From Micractinium sp. NFX-FRZ (lineage: Eukaryota; Chlorophyta; Trebouxiophyceae; Chlorellales; Chlorellaceae): DNA of 64,000 bases. Location: contig JAPTJF010000187.1 in NCBI GenBank assembly GCA_029339195.1, positions 1-64,000 of the forward strand, given 5' to 3'. Both the position numbers and the translations under genes were made by a program. Positions 22,623 through 31,700 of the stretch are shown here, in pieces; the first letter of the stretch is position 1, and the number at the start of each line of letters is the position of its first letter. The notes under the pieces were generated by a model. The model did not search any database, had not been told where the DNA came from, and was given only the letters and a program-made list of their open reading frames with translations.

Positions 22623-25042
22623 TCATGCGCCGCCGCCGCCGTCCCGCTCTTCCGGCAGTTGCAGCTCTGGCGGGGGCAGGCATGTGGCCAGCACACGCTC
22701 GCCAGTGATTGGGTGGTCAAACTCAAGCACCCGGCTGTGCAGCAGGTAGCCACAGTCCCCGGGCATCACCACCCCGGGCTCCCGCCCCGGCCGCTCTGGC
22801 ATCGCCGGCGGCTGATCCATCGCCGCTGCCGCCGCTGCTGCTCCCCCTGCTGCTGCCCCTGCCCCTGCTGCCGCTCTTGCCGCTGCTCCTGCTGCTGCTC
22901 CTGCTGCTTCTGTTCCACTGGAAAGTGTGCCGCCGCTCTCACACGCTGCTGCAGCAGCCCCCTGGCCAGCCAGCGGCAGCGGCAGGCCTCCCGGAGCATA
23001 CAGCGGGTCCCCCACAAGCGGGTGCCCCAGCGCTGCCATGTGGATGCGGATCTGGTGCGGCCGGCCTGCAGACAGCGGCGGAGAGGGCATGTAACAGGCA
23101 AGCTGGGAAGCAGGCAGTCATAAATGCCAGGTGGCTAACTACACGCACCCAAGGTAGCAGGAGGGATGTCAGCATGGACACATTGACCGGTGGTTGTGGG
23201 CGGCAAGGGCCCCTGCCAGGCGTGCCGCCAGCGCACTGCACCGACACCTGCTGTTGCCAGTATCACGCATGGTTCACTGGCCAACAGCTGCTCCACTTCG
23301 TACCTGTGAAGATCTCCACATCTACCAAGGAGGTGCCAGCTGCTGCATCCCGCCGTAGCACGCGGTAGTGGCTGCGCGAGGGCTTGGCGCCCGGGGTGCC
23401 GTCGGGCACCGCCGCAAACAGGCCGCCCCGCACGCCATACTCCACCCTGCCGATGGCTGTGTTGATCTCGCCCTGAAGGGGCGGACGGGAGAACAGGGCA
23501 GCATATCAACCCTCCGCTTCGTTTTGGCTTTCAGCTGGGGGGAAACCCACAGCAAAGCATGCCACTGCCGCCTGTGATCTCCTCACACTCACTGACATGC
23601 CGTCACCATGTCATTGTGAAAATGAGGAAGCCTCACTTCTTCTCACCAGCCCAGACACCACACAGCACAGCAGATGACCATGTTCCCTCCACACCCCACA
23701 CACCCCTGCCGCTGTCGCCAGCCTCCCACACGCATCCCACCCGCCCCAGCCCACCTCGTCTGCCGCCACCAGCCCCGCCACCAAGGTGCGGTACACCTTG
23801 CGCATGCGCCCCTCATTGGCGCCCCCGTGCTCGGCAAAGTCGCGGCTCAGCTTGCTGCGGGCGACGTCTGAACATGCGCAGATGAGGACGCCGCTGGTGC
23901 CGCGCCCCAGACGGTGGGAGGGGGCGGGCGTGCCTGGCGGGGAGGTGGGAGGGCGTCGGGGGCGGGTGGGAGGGGCAAGGGCGGACGGGCAGCAGGAGTG
24001 GACACGGCACTAGCAGCTGTGGGGTGGCGGCCTGGGAGTGTGGGTAGTGGCCTTGGCAGGCGGCCTAGCCGCAAGCCTCCTAAACTTTCGGTTTGTCTGT
24101 CTTGCCAAATGGCAACGTGCTGCCTCGAGCACCAAGCTGCAGCTGCTGCATCCCTTCTGACCGCAAGGCACGCAAGGGCATGCATGTATGCCAAGCAGGC
24201 ATGTCGTGCAACCATCATGCCAGCAGCACGCTCAACAAGCTTGCTCATTAGCTCCCGCCCTTCAACTTGCTGGCATGCTGCTGATGCTGTGTGCACAGCG
24301 TGCTCCACCTTGAAATAAGAAATTTGTACTGGCAATCTGTGATGCCAAGACATGACCCACCTTCCAGCTCGCCGGCATGCTGCTGGTGGAAGCGGCGCAG
24401 CAGGGTGAGGGCGCAGCGCTCGTGGATGGGCCCTGCCGGCAGCACCTGCAGGCCTGCAGGCAGCAGCAGAAGGTGTTTAGGAGGTGACAAAACTACTGCT
24501 AGGGTGGGCAGACACCCTTCAGGAGGCCAGCTGGCATGGCAGCACCCACCTGAGGGTTTGTGCACCGCCACCAGGTGTGCATCCCACCACAGGATGTCCA
24601 GGAAGGCCGGGGCTGGCGGCTCCTCCCACCCCGGACGGCGATACTCCAGCATGGCGTTGGGCCTGCGGGGAGCAATCAGGGGGTGCGAAGGCTGAGCAGC
24701 GACACGGGGCTGAGGCCCGCACGTGCAGCAAAGGGCGGCGGCTGGCGGCAGGCAGCGGCGGCGGCGGCAGCGGTGTTGATGGGAGCAACGGCGGGCGCTG
24801 GCGGTCTGAACTCACGGTATGCGGGCCTGCGGGTCTCTCTCCACCTGCCCATTGACGCTGTGCGCCCCGGCAAGGATGAACTCCCGCCACTGACGGGAGT
24901 GCTTGTGCCTGGTGTCGTAATACTCTTGCAGGGTCAACCCGCAATCCCCCTGCACCCTGTCTGCGTAACAGAGCCCGTCGTTGATCTGTGGCCACGCCCC
25001 ACCGGCCGCCTCAATACGGCACGGGCCGCCCAGGCGCTGCAT
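22623..25042 (-). CDS. RluA-family RNA pseudouridine synthase (catalytic motif HRLG)
   Basis: The exons encode a RluA-type pseudouridine synthase, which isomerises uridine in RNA. The start at 25042 opens an S4-like N-terminal part (REFILAGAHSVNGQ). The catalytic-domain motifs follow in order: VHKPSGLQVLPAG, HRLGRGTSGVLICA, RKVYRTLVAGLV, and TGRPHQIRIHMAALGHPLVGD, with the C-terminal GYLLHSRVLEFDHP. An Ala-rich insertion (around 22805-22915) separates the last two. The usual HRLD, whose Asp is the catalytic nucleophile, reads HRLG here: the codon at 23907-23905 is GGG. From memory, plant RluA-like 'pseudouridine synthase 5' proteins also have HRLGRGTSG, so this may be a lineage variant, not damage. 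One intron holds a decayed copy of an exon end. Confidence 0.85.
24243..24280 (-). repeat. Decayed copy of exon end in pseudouridine synthase intron
   Basis: The real exon ends with codons for HQQHAGELE and a GTGGGT donor near 24361. About 117 bp further into the intron the DNA again encodes HQQHASKLK followed by GCGGGA, a donor-like position without GT. Confidence 0.75.
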
Positions 25043-25351
25043 TGTAGGGCCGAGGACTTAAAATTCGAGCAATGTGTTACAGCGATCGTCCCAAGTCGTC
25101 AGGAGCCGCTGCAAGCCCGCCATCTGATGCATGCATGTGGCGCCGGCGGCGCCTCGTCAGCTGCCGCTGGCAGCGCCGCCAGCGGTCCCCCTCCATCCTG
25201 AGGCGCTCCCTGCCCCTTGGATCACTCGTGTCGGCAACCTACCAACTCAAGTGCTTGAGACTTGCCCCTTGGACCGTGCCTGCTGCTCTGCCCTTCCCAG
25301 CCGGCCCCCTCGCCACCGCCTCTTGGCTTGCCTCCCCTCCCAACCCCCCAA
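25043..25351. promoter_or_regulatory. Divergent promoter region
   Basis: These 309 bp separate the start of the pseudouridine synthase (minus) from that of the membrane protein (plus). The region must hold both promoters and 5' UTRs. I see no TATA box or other distinct element. Confidence 0.45.
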
Positions 25352-25930
25352 ATGGTGTCCACTGCCCGCATGCGCTTCCTCTACGCACTGAATGTCGTGA
25401 TCCCCGGCCTCCTCGGCGTCATACACCTCATGTCGCCCGCGGACGCGTCCAAAGCGCTGTGGGGCGGCAGCGCCAACCCCGCCGCCCTCTCCCCGCCTTT
25501 GGCCCTGCCCATGCTGGGAAGCTGGTGGGCCGCCGTGGCAATCCTCTCGCTCATGGGCCTGGGCTCGCCTCTCAAGTACAGGTGCGGCAGGGCAGCGCTC
25601 CTAATTCACCCAGTTTCACCCCGTTTTGACCGCACCATCCGGCCGGCCCGCCGCGTTTTCCTGGCAGCGGCTCGAAACTCACCCCGACGCCCCTGCCCCG
25701 CCTCCCCTCGCGCTTGCCTGCCGCGCAGCCCGCTCATGCTGATGCAGACGCTCTACAAGATCGTCTTCCTGTCCACCGCCATCCTGCCGCTCGCCATGGC
25801 GGGCCGCTGGAGCGACATCCCCACGGCTGCTGTCGCCCCATATGCCGCCTATCTGATCCCTCTGGCACTGTGCACCCCCTGGGGGTACCTGCTGGGCGGA
25901 GGGGGCGCCACCCGCGGCAAGGCAGAGTGA
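25352..25930 (+). CDS. Small four-helix membrane protein, function unknown
   Basis: Two exons (25352-25581 and 25729-25930) join as KY-S-PLM to give 143 residues. Four hydrophobic segments are visible: FLYALNVVIPGLLGVIHLM, MLGSWWAAVAILSLMGLG, TLYKIVFLSTAILPLAMAG and PYAAYLIPLALCTPWGYLL. The protein ends with a short hydrophilic tail. I do not recognise the family with confidence; the size and topology recall small DoxX-like or DUF-type bacterial membrane proteins. A second ATG six codons downstream (25370) is an alternative start. Two overlapping-strand TGTAA signals about 410 bp downstream fit the end of its transcript. Confidence 0.72.
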   Translation: MVSTARMRFLYALNVVIPGLLGVIHLMSPADASKALWGGSANPAALSPPLALPMLGSWWAAVAILSLMGLGSPLKYRCGRAALLIHPVSPRFDRTIRPARRVFLAAARNSPRRPCPASPRACLPRSPLMLMQTLYKIVFLSTAILPLAMAGRWSDIPTAAVAPYAAYLIPLALCTPWGYLLGGGGATRGKAE

Positions 25931-26335
25931 GCTGCCAGCATGAGGGAGAACGAACCAGTCAGCCCTGCCATCCAGAGCCGCGTGCCTTGCCCAGCACAGG
26001 CTTGGCAAGGGCCGCAAGACACCGCAGCCCAGCTGCCTACACGAGGCCCAGCACGGCAGCATTCACAGCACAAGAACGTCCAAAGCCCTGCCACATGTCC
26101 CTGCACAGAAGCAGTTGACGGCCTTTGCCTGTCGCAGCACTGCAGGCTTGTTTCCTGCACCGCTGGCTGCCAATGCTACGCCGCATCACGTTCACACTAT
26201 GCATGCCAACACCTGAGCACCACACCCCCCTGTTTGCCTGACAGCTGTCCCATTGGGATCCTTGCGCAGCTCAATCCACAACACCTGGCCCTTGCCAGCC
26301 TTTTGAAAGCCAGCCTACAGTGCGTCCAGGTCGCA

Positions 26336-26345
26336 TGTAATGTAA
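26336..26345 (+). terminator. Tandem TGTAA poly(A) signals (plus)
   Basis: TGTAATGTAA gives two adjacent green-algal polyadenylation signals for the plus-strand membrane protein gene. Confidence 0.5.
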
Positions 26346-26350
26346 CTGTT

Positions 26351-26355
26351 TTACA
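26351..26355 (-). terminator. TGTAA poly(A) signal (minus)
   Basis: TTACA on the plus strand is TGTAA for the minus-strand PTRHD1 gene, about 283 bp after its stop. It lies only 5 bp from the opposing plus-strand signals, so the two transcripts probably end in overlap. Confidence 0.45.
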
Positions 26356-26637
26356 AAGAGCCATGTGTGCTGAGAAGCATGTGCAGTGTTGAGCGGGAAC
26401 GGAGGCAGGAGATGCAGTTCAGTGCAGCAAATGGCAGTCAGTGAGCACGCTGCAAAGCCAGTCCTTGGCACAAACGGCGAAGCACTGCAGGCGCAGCCGG
26501 CTCAGCAGCGGCAGGAGGGCACGGGGGCACTGGGGGCCAGGAGGGGGAGCTAGAAGCCGCATGGGAGCGTACGGCTGACGGCAGCGCTTGCCATGCCGGC
26601 GTAATCAGCACCTAAAACACTTGCACAACCGCAGGGG

Positions 26638-27576
26638 TCACACCCCCTTGCACAGCTTCAGTTTCTTGAGGTGCGGTGCCGCCAGCGACTTGCGGCAGGG
26701 GGCTGTGGCCAGGCATGTGGCATAATCTTCAGGCTGCTCGATCCACAGCTTGTGCGGCACCCCCGCCTCTGCCAGCTTGGCTGCCAGGTTGCGCAGCTGG
26801 GCCTCGCTCTTGATCTCCAGCACCACCTGCCGAGGCGAGGGGAGAGGGGAGATACAGGAACAGAGGGGAGACGGTGAGGGTCACAGTTGTCCGTGGGCGA
26901 GAGTGTTGATGGAAGCGCAAGGCCAGGGAGGCCGGGGGGATTGGTGTGCGAGGGTTGGAGCACCAGGAGGGGCAGGTGGGAGATGCAGAGGTGCACACGC
27001 AGCAACATAGATGCCAGCCAGGCGGCCGCTGTCTGCGCCGCTCCCCCCTACCCAGGGAGGCGCACCCACCCCTCTTTCAACACCCAGCCCTGCAGACATC
27101 CCCGCATAAGCATGTATACATCCGCCACATAAGCAGCTAGAACAGCCGCCACACACCTTGTGCATGTGGTCGATGTTTTCAGGGGCGCAGTACTCTTGCG
27201 TCGCCGTCGACTCCCGGCTCTCCCACAGCGCTGCCGTGGCGGCGTGGCACCCCTGCGCCACCACGCTGCCCAGAGGCCACTCCAGCTCAGTCCACAAGTC
27301 TCGCCGCAGCACAACGTACTGCAGCAGCGTGTCTGTGGGGGCTGCGCCGCCGCTGGTGCTGGCGGGTGCCTCTGCCGCCGCTGCCGCCGCCGCTGCCGGC
27401 TCCTGCCCTGCCGCTGCTGCCGCTGCCATGCCTCGCGCTGCTGATCCCGCTGCCCGTCGGGCGCTGTAAAGACCGGGGGGCGCCAAGCTACTGCCCGAGC
27501 GCAGGCTGGTGGCGGAGGTGGCGGAGGTAAAGGTGCGTGCGCAGCAGGGTGCACTGAAAGCCACGGTCCTCAGCAT
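26638..27576 (-). CDS. PTRHD1-type peptidyl-tRNA hydrolase
   Basis: Two exons (27576-27157 and 26826-26638) join in frame to 202 residues. After about 80 residues of Ala-rich leader, the protein matches the PTRHD1 branch of the Pth2 family: LLQYVVLRRDL, GSVVAQGCHAATAAL, HMHKVVLEI, HKLWIEQPEDYATCLATAP and a C-terminal LKKLKL. Pth2 enzymes release tRNA from stalled peptidyl-tRNA; activity of PTRHD1 members is less certain. The leader, rich in Ser, Arg and Ala, could be an organelle-targeting sequence. The ATG at 27576 was chosen as the first in-frame ATG upstream of the conserved core; an internal ATG at the second exon-1 Met before the poly-Ala is possible. Confidence 0.87.
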
Positions 27577-28743
27577 TAGGAGTGAATTGAATGCGGGCGG
27601 CGGCAGACTGCACCCAGGCGCAGCGATGGAGAGCACTCTCCACTTGGCCGAGTTGTGACCTTCTGCTCAACACAAGCAGAGGGAACACTGGTGGCGAGTA
27701 CGGTGCAATCGTAACATCGTAATACTTCGATGGGCTAGTTTTAACAGGGGCCTGCTGCGCCGCCGCTGCGGGCGAAGCGTGCCGACAGCCACCGCCGCTG
27801 CGGCTCATCCTAAAGCTGCCCCACCCACCCATGCCAAGCATTACCGTCTCTTCTTGCATCACCTCTACCCTAGCTGTCGTACGTGTGCTGCCACGATGCA
27901 TGCAGAAGCATATCGACGAGCTGCTGCAACGCATGTTGTTGCTTGCCCGGTCGCTACACGCACATCGGCAAGCCCGCAGTGCGAATTGCCTGCGACCCCT
28001 CGTATGCCCTGCCCCTCACCCCCTTTCTGATCTGCTCACATGGCCGTGCATCGCAGCAGTACGGGAACACGCAGCAGCTGCGCTAGAGCCGGGAGGTGAG
28101 CTGGGAAAGGGACGGGCACATGAGCATCTTCTACGGAGCGCTGCCCGGTGGGCTGCCTGGAGGCATGATGAATCTGTGTTTATTGTTGGATGGCAGGAAG
28201 GCAGGCAGCATTCTAAGGAATGGGATAAAGTAGAGAGCGGTACGGCAGATGTGGGTGCGGGGCCCAAGGCCAGGGGTGCGTGTGTGCTTGACAGAGCTCC
28301 AAAAGAAGTGCAACGATGCGAGTGTGGGAGATGGAGAACACAAGGGCAGGCGGATCAAGTGCAAGAGATGAAATGGTGGCTACTACGGCTCCTACACCGG
28401 CAGTACGGCCGGTAGATACGGGTGTGCCACCCTGGCGTGACAAAGTACTAGAAGGCTTGGCAGCACCAATGAACGCTTGGCAACACTAACACAATACGGA
28501 ACGAGGACGGGTGCTGGGAAGACTCCACGCTACCGAACTAAAGAGACGCGAGCACAGAGGGCTAGGACACTAGGGGAGCAGCTGAAAAGAAGGGAGCGGC
28601 AGCCGGCGCCTCCAGCCGAAGAGTGTGGGTTAGCGGGGTTTGGGAGCCTCAAATGCGCTGGTTGATCAAGAGAGAGGAGAAAGGAACATGAAAGAAAGAA
28701 CAAATGGAGGAGTGGTGTACGCATGCGGGGGCGGGGCGTCGGC
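27577..28743. other. Intergenic, 1.2 kb, no supported gene
   Basis: Between the PTRHD1 start and the phosphatase stop, both minus strand. A plus-strand open frame at 27831-28415 (194 codons) and a shorter one near 27883-28086 have no recognisable motif, and I do not call them. The region is less GC-rich than its neighbours and probably contains the phosphatase 3' UTR and the PTRHD1 promoter. Confidence 0.5.
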
Positions 28744-31700
28744 TCACAAGTCTGCCAACCCCTCTCCATCATCCGCGCGCAGCGACACTTGCCGCGCGCC
28801 GCCGCCGCCACCCTTCCGCTGGCCCCACTGCTGCCGCAGCTGCTGCTGCTGCTGGCGGAGCAGCCAGGGCGGGCAGGCACGGGAGGCGCACCTGGCTGCA
28901 TCCCCGTTCGCCTCCATGTCTTCGCCGTCTTCATCACGGCAACCCCGAAGGCTGGCCCGGCTGTTTTGAAGCTTCACTGAGTCATACACGCGGCCATCTG
29001 AAGGGAGGCAGGGTAGGGTGGGAAAAGGCGGGCGGGCGGTTGGGCAATAGGGATGCAAGTCCCGGGTAGGGGATGGGTGGCTGAGTGCACGGGCGAAATT
29101 GCACGCGCCAGTGCTGCCCTCAGTTCCGCTTTTGCTTTGAATTTGCTTGCCATAAATCCAACCTCTCCCGGCTCCGTGCCCACCCTGCCCTTGGCACCGC
29201 GCACCCAGCCTGTCCGACCCACACCAGCCCAACCTGCAGTACGCCTCTCACCCACTGTGCCCCACCCCGTCCCTGGCCTGCCCCGCCCCACCCCAACGGT
29301 ATGAACAGAGCCCCGACTCACCCTTACCCTGCCAATCCCAAGAGGCAAGAACAGAGTCCCCACTCACCCCGCCCCACCCCGGTGGTATACACAGAGCCCA
29401 GCCTCCACTCACCCTGCCCCAATGCTATCAACAGGTCCCCCACTCACCCTGCCCCACAAGCTCAAAGAGCAGCGAGTAGCCGGAGTTGACGGTGACGCGG
29501 CCGTAGCCATACCGCACGGCAGCATACTCCAGCCAGCCCTCCTGGGCGTACGACACGTCCGTGAGCTTGCGCCCGGCACAGCCCACCTGCAGGGCAGTAC
29601 AGTCGGAGGAGGGTGCATGTGAAGGCGGTACAGTTGGTGCGGGGGCGGGTGCATGTGAGGCAGACGATTGGGGGCGGGGGGCAGCACTGCGGCAGCAATG
29701 ACACAGGCGCAACATGCTGTGTGTCGTTCGTCTCCCACTGGCACCGCACCAGGGAGCCTACCGGTCGCAGGCAGCGCTGCAGCACAGGCACACACCTCTC
29801 CATGATGTCACGAGTACATTCTGTACTGTGCCCGCACCCACGGCCTGTACTATACCTGTACCATCCCCTCACCAACTCACGATGATGTGTGTCATGCCCC
29901 CCTCATCGGCGGGGATGCACCGCTCATCCAGGACGTTGCAGGTGCGGCTGCACAGTGAGCGGATGGATGAGAGTGACAGGCGTGACGGAAGCAGCGGTTG
30001 GCGCTGGGAACGGAGGCAGAAGACGGGGGGTCGGATGCTTGGGCTGTTGCTTGCATGCTGAGATGAGCCCAGCAGGCTGGCTGGCTGGAACCCCTGCGCC
30101 TGCCCGCTACCACTGAAGCTTGAGAATGGTATGAAGATAAAGAGGCGCAGTTGAAAAAAAACACCAAAGCAGGAGGCCCGCTTGCCGCCTAAGCTTGATA
30201 ATGGCGAGGAAATTTAGAAGAGCGAACTTAAAGAAGCAGGAGGTCCCTCCCTCCCCCACCTGTAGGAGTGCACATGCCCGCTGAACACCAGGTCCACCCG
30301 ATATTCGTTCAGCAGCCCCTCCAGCTGATCCCTGCGAGGTGCAAGTGAGAACAGAAAGTAAGAAAGTAAGAACAGAAACACGGGCCAGGGGCCAAGGCCT
30401 GCTTGCAAAGTGACCCGAAACCGGATCCTCATGCAGCAGCCCCTCCGTCTGGTCCCAGCAGGGTGGGAGCAGACTTCACAAGGCGGGGTGAGGCGAGGGA
30501 AGGCAAGAAACAGGCGGGGGGCTGGCAGTAGCTTGCTGGGAGTGTCAGAAGGCAAGCAAGCGCCCAAGCACCCAAACAGAAGCCAGCCAGCCAGCAAAGA
30601 TGCCTGAGACAATGGTGGCAGTCGAAGCGCACTTCTGGCGAGGAAGTGCGCACTGGGTGCGAAGCCGGTGCAAGGCGAGAGGGCTAGGCAGGAGGGCGGC
30701 AACAGGTAAGGCAACAGGTAAGCGCACCTGAGGTGGTCGCCCACAACCCGGTTGCTCTTGTGCGGGTAGACAACGTACATGGGGCGGTGCATGGCCACCA
30801 CCACCCAGGGGGTGAGGCAGCGGTCCACGCGCTGCAGGTCCAGCTCCAGCCACTGCTCAACGGGGAGAGGAGGAGGGGGGAAACAACAGAAGTGTGTGTG
30901 TGTGAATGCAGCAGAATGGCGCCCAGGAGTGGGGCAGCGATCCAAAGGGGGGAGGGAAGATACAGTTGGGGTTGGGATGGGGTGGGTGGAAGAGTATCCA
31001 ATGGGGCTGCCCACCTCCGTCCACCGCCACTATACAGCACCCCCCATTCTCCCAGCGCTCCCCTGTATCCGCCCTTCCCATGTGCAGCCGAGGGCCTGGG
31101 CGCAGGACGTGCTCAGTGCACAGCACCACGCCAGGGATGCGGCCTCCACTACTGCCCCCCTGTATCACTGCCCACTCACCCTGTGCTGCCTGGAGCCGGG
31201 GCGCAGGTCGTGCTCTGTGGACAGCACCACGAAGTGCACGCTGCCGTGGCTCACAGAGTACCAGAAGGGAGGGTTGGGCGTGGGCGGGCAGCTGCCCACG
31301 CAGGCCGCATCAGCCGACAGGCCCTGCTGCTGGCCGTTCTGCCGCCCCTGCTGCGGCCCCCGCTGCTGCTTCCCATGTGTCTCCCCTGCCTGAGCCGCCG
31401 CCACCGCCACTTGCTCCAAGAAAGCAGCTGCATCGGGTCCCAGCGTGGGGTTCCGCTTCCGCTGCTCGCTGCCGGCGCCAATGCTGTTGCTGCTGGCGTC
31501 ACTGCCGGCTGCTGCCAGGGCGTCTGCCTGGGCTGCGCTGCTGAGGTTGCGGCTCCAGTAGCCAAGGTCGGACACGTCGGGCATGGGGAAGCGCTTGCTG
31601 ATTTGCACGCCGCACTCGCCGCCGCTGTCGTTGCCTACAGCAGCGGTTGGCAGCGGGGTAAGTTGGGGGGTAAGCTTGACGAGGGAGTTGTGGGGTCCAA

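Larger units (their letters stand above)
25931..26637. other. Convergent 3' regions of membrane protein and PTRHD1 genes
   Basis: This 707-bp stretch has no supportable gene. It holds the 3' UTRs of two converging genes, with poly(A) signals for both strands between 26336 and 26355. Confidence 0.6.

Noticed and set aside
27831..28415. 194-codon plus-strand open frame between PTRHD1 and the phosphatase
   Set aside because: Composition is ordinary for GC-rich background, no family motif is visible and no exon chain could be built.
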